Positions 1 to 7,392 of a DNA stretch of 10,939 nt are shown one piece after another (the stretch's first letter is position 1; each line of letters opens with the position of its first letter). The DNA lies in the NCBI GenBank assembly GCA_029554925.1, contig JAKPUV010000223.1, positions 1 to 10,939 of the forward strand, written 5' to 3'. The stretch is from Candidatus Hydrogenedentota bacterium (GTDB taxonomy: Bacteria; Hydrogenedentota; Hydrogenedentia; Hydrogenedentales; CAITNO01). Both the position numbers and the translations under genes were made by a program. The notes beneath the pieces are model-generated. The model searched no databases and had not been told where the DNA came from. It saw nothing but the letters and a program-made list of their open reading frames with translations.

Positions 1-1956
1 CTGCCGATGGATTATGACGGGGACGGGGATATGGACCTGATGGTCTCCTGCGCCGACGTCCCCGCGCGGGGTCTGCATTACTTTGAGAACGAGGGGAGCG
101 GCGTGTTCGCCCCGGGGGTGCTGCTGGACACGGAAAAGCGCCCGAATGTCACCGTTTCCTATGTGGACGGGGTGCCGAGGGTGTGCGAGCCGGGGAAATG
201 GTACGCCGACTTCCCGAAAAACGGCTATGCCGCGCCCGTGGACGTTTCCTTCAAGCCCGATTTTCACATCGGCCGGGCCAACCAGTGGCGGTTTGCGGAC
301 TATGACGGGGACGGCGCGGTGGACCTGATCTTGGGCATCAGCGACTGGCGGGAGTACGGCTGGGACGACGCCTATGACGCCGAAGGCAACTGGACGGCGG
401 GGCCGCTCCATGGCCACGTCTATCTGGTCCGGAACACCGGAACCACGGACGCGCCCCAGTACGGGGCCGCCGTCAAGGTGGAGGCCGACGGAAAGCCGGT
501 GGATGTGTTCGGATGCCCGTCCCCCAACTTTGTGGACTGGGACGGCGACGGCGACCTGGATCTGGTCTGCGGGTCCTTTCTCGACACGGTGACGCTCTTC
601 GAGAACGTGGGGACGCGCACCGCGCCCGTCTATGCGGAGGGCCGGCCCCTGATGTGCGGTTCGGCGCCGCTCCGGCTGGAACTGCAAATGCTCCAGGTCA
701 CGGCCCCGGACTGGGATGGGGACGGCGACCCGGACCTGGTGATCGGCAAAGAGGACGGGCGGGTGGTGCTGGTGGAAAACGACGGCGGGAACGCCCAACC
801 GCCGGTCTATTTCAAGCAGCGGGCGCGGCATGTGAAGTGCGGCGCCCTGAGCGCGCCGGTGGGCGCGGACTGGGACGACGACGGGGACCAGGACATCCTC
901 TGCGGGAACACGGCCGGGTTCATCGAGTTCATTGAAAATCTCGGCGGGAATCCGGTGCGGTGGGCGGCCCCGGTGCGGCTGGAGGCCGGGGACGGGGTTG
1001 TCCGCTTCCAGGCCGGCCCCAACCTGTCCATCCAGGGCCCGGCCGAGGCGAAATGGGGCTACACCACCCTGTCCGTCGGGGACTGGGACGGCGACGGCCT
1101 CAAGGACATCCTGTGCAACAGCATCATCGGGCGGATTGTCTGGTTCCACAACGCCGGGGAGAAGGGCGCCCCGCGCCTCGCCCCGGCGGAACCGGTCCGG
1201 GTGGCGTGGGAAGGGGAGACCCCGAAGCCGGGCTGGGTCTGGTGGACGCCCGAGCCGGGCACCCTGGCCACCCAGTGGCGGACCACCCCGGTCATGGCGG
1301 ACCTCAACGCCGACGGCCTGATGGATCTCGTGATGCTGGACCATGAGGGGTTTCTGGCGTTCTTTGAACGGACGGAGCGCGAGGGCAAGCGGACACTGCT
1401 CCCCGGCAAGCGGATGTTTGTCGCGGAGAATCCGGAACGGGAGGGGGCCTTTGACAGCAATGGACGCCCCGCCTCCGCCGATTTTGACCGGGATGGCGTA
1501 AACGACTTCTTTATGCGCGGCCCCAACGGGGAGGCCCTTTTCCGCTGCCGCGACCGGAAAGCGGACCGGGACGCCCTCCGCACCGCCGCGAGCCTCCTGC
1601 CGCATCCCCTCGAAAAAGGCGTTCTGCGGCCGCTGCCGGGACCGGTCCCTGTCCGCATGAACGTCTCGTGGGCCGGCGGCAGCGGCCGCCGCAAACTGGC
1701 CCTGACGGACTGGGACAGCGACGGCGACCTGGATGTCCTGGTGAACAGCCCCTCCGTCACGCTGCTGCGCAACATGGGAAACCGCGACGGGAACATCGTG
1801 CTGCGCGACGAGGGGCCCCTGACGCCCCACGTGCTTGCGGGGCACGACACCGCCCCGGGCCTGCTGGACCTGGAGGGTGACGGGCGGGCGGGGCTTCTGA
1901 TCGGGGCCGAGGACGGCTTCCTGTACCATTATCCGCGTACGACCGACAGCCCCTGA
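1..1956 (+). CDS. FG-GAP/VCBS repeat beta-propeller protein, 5' partial
   Basis: The frame is open to the left edge, so the ATG at position 7 is probably internal and the N-terminus, with any signal peptide, lies outside. About 651 residues are visible. Ten Asp-rich loops of the form D-x-D-G-D-G-x-x-D-L/I begin near nucleotides 10, 298, 535, 709, 868, 1081, 1300, 1480, 1708 and 1867. Each is followed by a hydrophobic strand and often by a later 'x-F-x-N-x-G' turn. This is the FG-GAP/VCBS pattern: each unit forms one propeller blade and the loop binds calcium, as in integrin alpha chains. Such proteins are normally exported and act in adhesion, carbohydrate binding or as accessory parts of larger enzymes. 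The loops decay toward the C-terminus (DLNADG, DFDRDG, and a last copy with Gly in place of the final Asp). No catalytic domain is visible. The family call is firm; the role is unknown. Confidence 0.88.
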   Translation: MPMDYDGDGDMDLMVSCADVPARGLHYFENEGSGVFAPGVLLDTEKRPNVTVSYVDGVPRVCEPGKWYADFPKNGYAAPVDVSFKPDFHIGRANQWRFADYDGDGAVDLILGISDWREYGWDDAYDAEGNWTAGPLHGHVYLVRNTGTTDAPQYGAAVKVEADGKPVDVFGCPSPNFVDWDGDGDLDLVCGSFLDTVTLFENVGTRTAPVYAEGRPLMCGSAPLRLELQMLQVTAPDWDGDGDPDLVIGKEDGRVVLVENDGGNAQPPVYFKQRARHVKCGALSAPVGADWDDDGDQDILCGNTAGFIEFIENLGGNPVRWAAPVRLEAGDGVVRFQAGPNLSIQGPAEAKWGYTTLSVGDWDGDGLKDILCNSIIGRIVWFHNAGEKGAPRLAPAEPVRVAWEGETPKPGWVWWTPEPGTLATQWRTTPVMADLNADGLMDLVMLDHEGFLAFFERTEREGKRTLLPGKRMFVAENPEREGAFDSNGRPASADFDRDGVNDFFMRGPNGEALFRCRDRKADRDALRTAASLLPHPLEKGVLRPLPGPVPVRMNVSWAGGSGRRKLALTDWDSDGDLDVLVNSPSVTLLRNMGNRDGNIVLRDEGPLTPHVLAGHDTAPGLLDLEGDGRAGLLIGAEDGFLYHYPRTTDSP

Positions 1957-1960
1957 CAGG

Positions 1961-1989
1961 TTGCATCGGCCGTGCCGATGGGATAGCAT
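1961..1989 (+). promoter_or_regulatory. Possible weak sigma-70-type promoter
   Basis: TTGCAT at 1961-1966 and TAGCAT at 1984-1989 are separated by 17 bases, the ideal spacing for a housekeeping promoter. The match is only 3 of 6 at -35 and 4 of 6 at -10. It sits 28 bases before the TTG start of the hydrolase gene, in the only non-coding gap upstream of that gene. The sequence stands out because the surroundings are GC-rich, but such matches can arise by chance. Confidence 0.3.
1964..1980. other. Small perfect hairpin between genes
   Basis: A seven-base inverted repeat, catcggc and gccgatg, flanks a three-base loop eight bases after the stop codon of the FG-GAP gene. No T-run follows on the plus strand, so it is not a standard factor-independent terminator. 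It could slow the polymerase, protect an mRNA end, or be an operator dyad, because it lies between two promoter-like hexamers. Its function is not shown. Confidence 0.4.
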
Positions 1990-2005
1990 AGCGCCATTCC
2001 CGCAC

Positions 2006-2010
2006 GGAGG
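2006..2010 (+). promoter_or_regulatory. Ribosome binding site fixing the TTG start at 2018
   Basis: GGAGG lies seven bases before TTG at 2018-2020. It decides the start of the hydrolase gene: reading from the first in-frame start-type codon at 1961 would add 19 residues that run through the hairpin and this ribosome binding site and do not resemble the family. Confidence 0.8.
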
Positions 2011-2017
2011 AACCCCT

Positions 2018-2632
2018 TTGAAAATCAAACGCCACGAGCTGACCCCCTTTGTCATGAACTGCTACGTTCTGGAGGACGACGGCGAGGCGGTGGTGGTGGA
2101 TCCGGGCGAAGCCTCCCCCAGGCTTCTGAACGATCTCGCCGCCCTGCGCGTGAAGATGATCATCAACACCCACTGCCACTGCGACCATGCCGGGGGCAAC
2201 GCGGGCGTCAAGGCCGCCACCGGCGCGCCGCTCGCCTGCCACGCCGACGATCTGCCCCTGCTGGAGGCCATCGAGCAGCAGGGGGTCATGTTCGGCGTGC
2301 ATTTTCCGCCCTCGCCCCCGCCGGACACCCTGCTGAAGGCCGGGGACACCATCGTTGTCGGGAGCCAGCGGCTTGAGGTCCGCCATGCGCCGGGGCATTC
2401 GCCCGGCCATGTGGTGCTGGTGGGGGACGGTTTTGTGCTGGCGGGCGACGTGCTTTTCGCGGGCTCCATCGGCAGGACGGACCTGCCCGGGGGCAATTAC
2501 GGCCAGCTCCTCCAGTCCATCCGGACGGAACTGATGACCCTGCCGGACGATACGGTCGTGTATTCCGGGCACGGCCCCGACACCACGATCGGCGTCGAAC
2601 GGAGAACCAACCCCTTCCTGGTGAACCCATGA
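2018..2632 (+). CDS. Metallo-beta-lactamase fold hydrolase, glyoxalase II-like
   Basis: This 204-residue protein has the complete metal-site set of the superfamily. The THCHCDH motif supplies H52, H54, D56 and H57, followed by H127 in PGHSPGH, D144 in AGDVLF and H185 in SGHGPDT. These would hold two metal ions, usually zinc or iron, that activate water. The size and the short C-terminus fit the single-domain YcbL/GloB-like thioesterase group, cytosolic enzymes that hydrolyse S-acylglutathione or related thioesters and serve in methylglyoxal removal. The full glutathione-binding helical domain of classical glyoxalase II is absent, so the substrate is open. The start is TTG behind a strong GGAGG. 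The stop overlaps the next gene's start (ATGA), which suggests translational coupling. Family confidence is high; the exact substrate is inference. Confidence 0.9.
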   Translation: MKIKRHELTPFVMNCYVLEDDGEAVVVDPGEASPRLLNDLAALRVKMIINTHCHCDHAGGNAGVKAATGAPLACHADDLPLLEAIEQQGVMFGVHFPPSPPPDTLLKAGDTIVVGSQRLEVRHAPGHSPGHVVLVGDGFVLAGDVLFAGSIGRTDLPGGNYGQLLQSIRTELMTLPDDTVVYSGHGPDTTIGVERRTNPFLVNP

Positions 2633-4761
2633 GCATCGTCCTCGCCTCGTGCATTCTGCTGGCCTCGGCGGCCGTGGAGCTCTCCGTGGCTCCGGACCAG
2701 CCGCTGCCCTTCGTCTATGTGGACGATCCGCTGGTCATCGAGCTGGTCTCCCCGGCCGACGCCGTCACCCGCATGAAAATCCGCCTCACGGGGACGCACC
2801 TGCCCCAGGCCAACGACATCACCCTGGGGGACATCCCGCTTTCCGCCGGCGCGCCCCGCTGGTGCGCCATCAAGGACGCCTCCCACCAGCGCGGCGCCTA
2901 TCTGGCGGAAATCACCCTGGAAACCGCCGGGGAGGTCCAGAAGAACAGCGTGCGCTTCTGCCGCATAGACCGCCCCGCGCAGCAGCAGCCGCTCCCGCTG
3001 GCCGCCATGGTCTCCGGAAAGGGAGGGGGGGACCAGTTCATGGCGCTGCGCGCCGTCGGTCTCCGCGAGGCCGTTCTCGCGCTGGACGACCCCGAATTCG
3101 CCGCCAAACTCTCCCAGGCGGCGGCCATGCGCTTCTCCGTGACGGTGACGGTGCCCGCGGTCCTGACCCCCGAAAGCATCCAGAAAACCATGGCCGACGT
3201 GGACGCGGCGCTCTGCACCCGGATTACACGGTGGGAGGCCGCCTTTTCCGGCGATGCCGCGGCCTTTTCCGAGACTTTGAAGGCTCTCAAAGCAACGGCC
3301 TGCCCGGCCGTCCTGTCCGTCTCGGTCCGGGATGCGGCACAGTTTACCGCCTTTCTGGACGCGTTTCCGGCCACGCCCCTGCGCCGCTGCGCGCTGTCGG
3401 GAGACCCTGCCCTCATCGAATCCGTGCGGGCGGAGGCGCTGCGCAGGGGGATGGTCGGCTGGGAGCACACCTTCGCCCTCGACTCCACCGTTGCCGCCCG
3501 CGGGGAGGAGTTTCAAAAGGCGTTCCTGGGCCTCCTGAGGAGCGGGTATTCCGCCGTCTCCCTGGATGCCGGTCTGGTTTTCGGGGACGACGGCCCCCGG
3601 GAGACCGCCGCGTGGATTAACGGTCTGGCCCGACGGCTCGCGGGACGCCGATATGTGGGAGAGTGCGCCGAAGTGAAGGGGGGCGGCGCCTGGCTGTTCA
3701 GGGATTCCGCGAAGTGGATCGCCGCCGTGTGGTCCACCGAAAAGGACGGAAAGGTCGAGATACCGCTCCAGGGGGCGGCCGGGGTGTCCGTCACGGACGG
3801 GCTGGGAAACCCCGTGCAGGAAATTGACGCCGCCGCACCCGTGCTTGCGCTTGCGGCGGGCCCTGTCCCGGTCTTCGTCACGGGCTCCGGAGGCGGCATT
3901 CTCGGCGCGGCGGCCGCCCGGGAGGGAAGAAGGCAGGTGGCGGAAATCCGCAAGAACGAGGCCCTGTCGCCCCTCATGTCGGACGGCCTGCGCCGTCTGC
4001 TGGAGGGGATGGAGGCCGAGATCTCCGGTCCGGCGGGGCGCGCCCGCTTCCTGGAACTGGTGCGGTTCCTTCCTTCCCTGGAGGCCGCCCGGATGGGCGG
4101 ACAGACCGGGGCGGTGGCGGCCCTGGACGCCCTGACCGCCCTCGCGCGCACCCTCTGCGTGCTGGAGGAGGACCGGGGCGAGCTGTTCGTGGAGCCCACG
4201 GCGGACCTCGTGGCGCGCAGCGAGGACCACCAGTCCCTTTACGTCACCAGCGCCACCATCCAGGAGAACGGGGCTTCCCTCTACGGCGACTGGCTGTTGG
4301 AGGAGGTCCGCCGCCTGGTGCAGGAGGCGGAAACGGCGGACGCCGAGGGGCGCAAGGTCGAGGGCGCGGCGCTGGCCATGCTGGCCGAGGCCCGGGGACA
4401 GGGTCTGGCCCTGATATCCAAGGCAAAGACCGCCCCCGTGCCCGCCCCGGCGGCGCCCCCGCCCGCGCCTGAAAAGGCCGCCGCGGACACGCCCGCCCCC
4501 GCCAAAGAGGCGGAGCCTGAAAAGAAGCCGGAGGCGAAGGCGGCGGAGGCGCCGGCCCCGGGGACCGAGGTCACCCATGTGGTCGCGTCGGGGGACAATC
4601 CCTACACCATCGCCCAGAAGTACGGGGTGGCGCTGGAAGACCTCCTGGAATGGAACAAACTCACCAAGAAGTCCCGCCTGAACATCGGGGACAAACTCGT
4701 CATCAAGGGGGCTTCGGCGAAACCCGCCGCAAAAGCCACTTCGTCCAAGAAACGCCGTTAA
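2629..4761 (+). CDS. Exported protein of unknown function with C-terminal LysM domain
   Basis: This 710-residue protein begins with a short hydrophobic stretch (residues 1-19, ending in an ASA-type signal peptidase site) but has no basic residue before it. Residues 20-115 look like a beta-rich domain. Residues 120-345 alternate hydrophobic strands and helices in a way that recalls a TIM barrel. Residues 350-420 ('WIAAVWST...VTDGLGN', 'GPVPVFVTG') resemble the beta-sandwich that often closes glycosidases. Residues 425-600 are mostly helical. A Pro/Ala/Glu/Lys linker (601-646) leads to a LysM domain (648-693: HVVASGDNPYTIAQKYGV, then W675N and NIGDKLVI), which binds GlcNAc-containing glycans such as peptidoglycan. 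A basic tail (KKRR) ends the protein. I see no catalytic acid pair. The start overlaps the preceding stop and lacks its own clear ribosome site, so coupled translation is likely. The LysM and export calls are firm; the middle is a weak structural guess. Confidence 0.87.
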   Translation: MSIVLASCILLASAAVELSVAPDQPLPFVYVDDPLVIELVSPADAVTRMKIRLTGTHLPQANDITLGDIPLSAGAPRWCAIKDASHQRGAYLAEITLETAGEVQKNSVRFCRIDRPAQQQPLPLAAMVSGKGGGDQFMALRAVGLREAVLALDDPEFAAKLSQAAAMRFSVTVTVPAVLTPESIQKTMADVDAALCTRITRWEAAFSGDAAAFSETLKALKATACPAVLSVSVRDAAQFTAFLDAFPATPLRRCALSGDPALIESVRAEALRRGMVGWEHTFALDSTVAARGEEFQKAFLGLLRSGYSAVSLDAGLVFGDDGPRETAAWINGLARRLAGRRYVGECAEVKGGGAWLFRDSAKWIAAVWSTEKDGKVEIPLQGAAGVSVTDGLGNPVQEIDAAAPVLALAAGPVPVFVTGSGGGILGAAAAREGRRQVAEIRKNEALSPLMSDGLRRLLEGMEAEISGPAGRARFLELVRFLPSLEAARMGGQTGAVAALDALTALARTLCVLEEDRGELFVEPTADLVARSEDHQSLYVTSATIQENGASLYGDWLLEEVRRLVQEAETADAEGRKVEGAALAMLAEARGQGLALISKAKTAPVPAPAAPPPAPEKAAADTPAPAKEAEPEKKPEAKAAEAPAPGTEVTHVVASGDNPYTIAQKYGVALEDLLEWNKLTKKSRLNIGDKLVIKGASAKPAAKATSSKKRR

Positions 4762-4780
4762 ACCCGGAAAGAACGAATCA

Positions 4781-4785
4781 GGGAG
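4781..4785 (+). promoter_or_regulatory. Ribosome binding site of pfkA
   Basis: GGGAG lies ten bases before the ATG at 4796. The bases just before that ATG (TCCC, 4792-4795) can pair with GGGA at 4781-4784 across a seven-base loop, which would partly hide the site. This stem is short and may have no effect. Confidence 0.5.
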
Positions 4786-4795
4786 ACTGTGTCCC

Positions 4796-5767
4796 ATGAA
4801 GCGAATCGGTGTGCTGACCAGCGGGGGCGACTCGCCCGGCATGAACGCGGCGGTGCGGGCCGTCGTCCGCGCGGGTGTGGCCAACGGCCTGGAGGTGTTC
4901 GGCGTCGAGCGCGGCTACCAGGGCATGATCGAGGGGGCCATCCGGCCCCTCGACGCCCGGTCGGTCAGCGGCATTGTGAACCGCGGCGGCACGATCCTCA
5001 AGACCGCCCGGAGCAAGGCCTTTCTGGAGCCGGAGGGCCGGGTCAAGGCCGCGGAACAGCTGGCCGCCCACGGCATCGAGGGGCTGGTCGTCGTCGGCGG
5101 CGACGGGTCCTACCGGGGCGCCGCCGCGCTCTATCAGGAGCACGGCATACGGTGCGTCGGCCTGCCCGGCACCATTGACAACGACATCGGCGGCACCCAG
5201 TACACCATCGGGTTTGACACGGCCCTCAACATCGCCACGGAGGCCCTCGACCGCATCCACGACACAGCGGACTCCCACGACCGCATCTTCTTCGTGGAGG
5301 TCATGGGCCGCCATTCCGGGTTCATCGCCATCATGAGCGCCATCGCCGGGGGCGCCGAGGAGGTCCTCACGCCGGAGGAGCCCTCGGACATTCCGGGCCT
5401 CATCGCCCGCATGCACGACTGCCGCACACGCGGGAAGACCTCCATGATCGTCGTCGTGGCCGAGGGCGACGACGCGGGCGGCGCGGTGGACATCGCCAAG
5501 CGCGTGGAAAAGGAATCGGACTTCAAGGATGTCCGGGTCACCATTATCGGACACCTCCAGCGGGGCGGCAGCCCCACCGCCTTCGACCGCATCCTCGCCA
5601 GCCGCATGGGCGTCCGCGCCGTCGAGGCCCTGCTCGCCGGGGAATCCGGCGTGATGGTCGGGATCGAGAACCAGCAGATGGTCGTCCGCCCCCTCAGCGA
5701 CTCCTGGGAAAAGAAGTCCCTGTTCGATCCCGACCTGCTGCGCGTAGTCCGCGTGCTAGGCGTCTGA
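4796..5767 (+). CDS. pfkA: ATP-dependent 6-phosphofructokinase
   Basis: This 323-residue protein catalyses phosphorylation of fructose 6-phosphate to fructose 1,6-bisphosphate, the committed step of glycolysis, in the cytosol. It aligns end to end with E. coli PfkA (about 320 residues). Visible landmarks are the N-terminal nucleotide loop TSGGDSPGMNAA (residues 8-19), GGDGS at 101-105, PGTIDND at 124-130 with catalytic D128, R163 and MGR at 170-172, E223, and HLQRGGSP at 253-260 for sugar phosphate binding. The second Gly of GGDGS (G104) and the Gly of PGTIDND (G125) mark the ATP-using type; pyrophosphate-using enzymes carry Asp and Lys there. R21 and R25, which contact the allosteric effector in the E. 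coli enzyme, are present. It follows the LysM gene by 34 bases and probably shares its transcript. The ATG start fits the family exactly. Confidence 0.96.
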   Translation: MKRIGVLTSGGDSPGMNAAVRAVVRAGVANGLEVFGVERGYQGMIEGAIRPLDARSVSGIVNRGGTILKTARSKAFLEPEGRVKAAEQLAAHGIEGLVVVGGDGSYRGAAALYQEHGIRCVGLPGTIDNDIGGTQYTIGFDTALNIATEALDRIHDTADSHDRIFFVEVMGRHSGFIAIMSAIAGGAEEVLTPEEPSDIPGLIARMHDCRTRGKTSMIVVVAEGDDAGGAVDIAKRVEKESDFKDVRVTIIGHLQRGGSPTAFDRILASRMGVRAVEALLAGESGVMVGIENQQMVVRPLSDSWEKKSLFDPDLLRVVRVLGV

Positions 5768-5771
5768 TCCC

Positions 5772-7328
5772 TTACGGCGCGGGCCGAAGCGTGACTTTTC
5801 TGACACCCGGCTTTTCCGCTCCGGGAACGGACGCCGTGCCGGCGTCGGTCCATTTGCCGCCGGAGGCGGCTTCCTCCATGACCCAGCCCTCTGGAAGGTG
5901 AAACTCCGAGGCGGGCGCGGGGGCGGTTTCCTCGGTCCATTCGACCTGCATCCCCCCGGGGGACTCCGCCATCCGGATCCCCACCGGGAACCCGCCCACC
6001 CGCAGGGGGGAGGGCCGGCTGAGGGAGGGGAAGAAGGCCCCCTGCTCAATGCCCCGGTGGTAATCCCAGTAGAACTCCCCGACCGTGTTCTCCGCGAGGA
6101 AACGCGCCATCATCGCCGCCGCGCCGACGCACCGCGCGTCCCCGTAGAAGGCGCCCCACTCCCCGATCAGCAGGGGCATGCCCATGCGGCGGGCCTCGGC
6201 CACCCGGTTGCGCATCATGATTTCCAGACGCTCCGGGCTCGGCTCGTGGTGAAGGGCCGTGTCGAGCACGATGTCGTAGAAATGCGGCATGTACGCCTGA
6301 AGGGGATCCCGGCGGCCCTGGTCGTCCACGAGGGGCTCGACGGCCGACGGGGCGCCCGAATTTGCCAGCACACAGGGCTCCAGGAAGAAAATGCCCGTGG
6401 GATGCACCTCGCGGACCGCCCGATGAACCCGCTGGTACATGGGCAGGAGGGCGCGCCGCTCGAACGCCTGCATCGCCGGCGCGACAGCGGCCAGAAATCG
6501 CTCATAGCGCTGCGGGTCCCCGGCCGCGGTGAGCAGCCATCGGGGATAGGGCTCCTCCTTGAGGCTCTCCATCACCGCGGTGGGCGTTCGGGGCATCTCG
6601 ACCCCGCGAATCAGGTCGGGAAGGGCCATCCAGACCGCCCATGCGATGCGGCGGATGTCCGAACCGGCAAAGGGCTCGTTCAGAATGTCGAATCCGATCA
6701 CCGTCGGGTTGTTCCGGTACCGCTGCGCGACATGGCGCCAGGCAAGGGCGAAACGGTCCTGAATCCCGACCCCGTCCGGCCCCGGGGCATTGTTCCAGAA
6801 ATTGTCAAAGGCCCGGTGGGTTTTCGGGCTGACGAGATATGCCGTGCTCCAGATGCTTCCCAGGGTCCGGTGCGGAAGCCCGTCGTCCAGCGTCGCCCAG
6901 GCCGGTGCGCCGTCGCCGCCGGGGATGCCGGGGCCATACAGGTCCTGGTGCATGTCGAGAATGACATGGATGCCGGCGTCGGCGGCCCAGGACACCACCC
7001 GGTCCACCCCCTGCAGGTACTCCTCGCTGTATTGTCCCGGCGCCGGCTCAATGGCCGACCAGAAGATCATGTACCGGACCGCCGTCATTCCCCAGTCACG
7101 CAGCCTCCGGAAATCTTCCGGCCCCTGCCAGGGCGCGTGAAAGTTTTCCGGGCTCTTTGACCCCGCGTTCATTCCACGCAGGAAAAGCGTCCGGCCCTCC
7201 GCGTCCACCAGCCGGTCGCCGTCCACGGACACCGCAGGCGGGGGCGGCGCCGTTTCCTGCGCGAGGGCGGAAACCGAGAGAACGAGGAGGAGAAAGGGGA
7301 GAGCCCCGGAACATCGGAAGAGTGGCAC
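5772..7328 (-). CDS. Secreted glycoside hydrolase family 5, endoglycoceramidase-like
   Basis: The GTG start at 7328 gives 518 residues with a textbook signal peptide (short basic/hydrophobic start, FLLLVLSVSALAQ, cleavage near residue 24). The upstream in-frame ATG would add 29 residues and overlap the end of argS, so I reject it. The (beta/alpha)8 domain shows LRGMN (50-54), FWSAIEPAPG (89-98), the LDMHQDLYG segment (124-132), GAPAWAT (140-146), RAFDNFWNN (172-180), acid/base E218 in ILNEPF, PHFYD (348-352) and nucleophile E390 in LIGEWG. The MHQD-Y, GAP-WAT and AFDNFW motifs are typical of GH5 endoglycoceramidases, which release the whole glycan from glycosphingolipids. A C-terminal beta domain follows (about 430-518). 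It lies 64 bases behind argS on the same strand. Family and secretion are well supported; the lipid substrate is inferred. Confidence 0.9.
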   Translation of the reverse strand: MPLFRCSGALPFLLLVLSVSALAQETAPPPPAVSVDGDRLVDAEGRTLFLRGMNAGSKSPENFHAPWQGPEDFRRLRDWGMTAVRYMIFWSAIEPAPGQYSEEYLQGVDRVVSWAADAGIHVILDMHQDLYGPGIPGGDGAPAWATLDDGLPHRTLGSIWSTAYLVSPKTHRAFDNFWNNAPGPDGVGIQDRFALAWRHVAQRYRNNPTVIGFDILNEPFAGSDIRRIAWAVWMALPDLIRGVEMPRTPTAVMESLKEEPYPRWLLTAAGDPQRYERFLAAVAPAMQAFERRALLPMYQRVHRAVREVHPTGIFFLEPCVLANSGAPSAVEPLVDDQGRRDPLQAYMPHFYDIVLDTALHHEPSPERLEIMMRNRVAEARRMGMPLLIGEWGAFYGDARCVGAAAMMARFLAENTVGEFYWDYHRGIEQGAFFPSLSRPSPLRVGGFPVGIRMAESPGGMQVEWTEETAPAPASEFHLPEGWVMEEAASGGKWTDAGTASVPGAEKPGVRKVTLRPAP

Positions 7329-7335
7329 GCGTCGG

Positions 7336-7340
7336 CCTCC
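7336..7340 (-). promoter_or_regulatory. Ribosome binding site fixing the GTG start of the GH5 gene
   Basis: On the minus strand GGAGG lies seven bases before GTG at 7328-7326. The signal peptide begins directly at this codon, so the site and the protein agree on the start. Confidence 0.75.
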
Positions 7341-7392
7341 ATGGTTTTCCCTTTGACCGTGGAAGGCGGCGGTTGGTTGCACCAATTTCCCG

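Noticed and set aside
2629..2670. Lipoprotein signal at the start of the LysM protein (L-A-S-C at residues 5-8)
   Set aside because: The Cys is too close to the N-terminus to leave room for a charged and a hydrophobic region, so an ordinary signal peptide is more likely.
4438..4567. Tandem DNA repeat in the Pro/Ala linker region of the LysM gene
   Set aside because: The region is low in complexity at protein level (Ala, Pro, Glu, Lys) but has no regular DNA repeat unit; it is a flexible linker.
2497..4884. A 795-codon open frame on the minus strand opposite the LysM gene
   Set aside because: The translation is rich in Gly, Arg and His with no domain pattern, as expected from an antisense frame in GC-rich coding DNA. 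The plus-strand gene has a signal peptide, a clear LysM domain and coupling to its neighbour.
5898..7160. A 420-codon open frame on the plus strand across the GH5 gene
   Set aside because: Its composition (Gly, Arg, Pro, His) is that of a shadow frame, and the opposite strand encodes a complete GH5 enzyme with catalytic motifs.
7360..7392. Terminator after argS (minus-strand stem TTGGT-GCA-ACCAA)
   Set aside because: The stem is only five pairs and no T-run follows, so it is not convincing.
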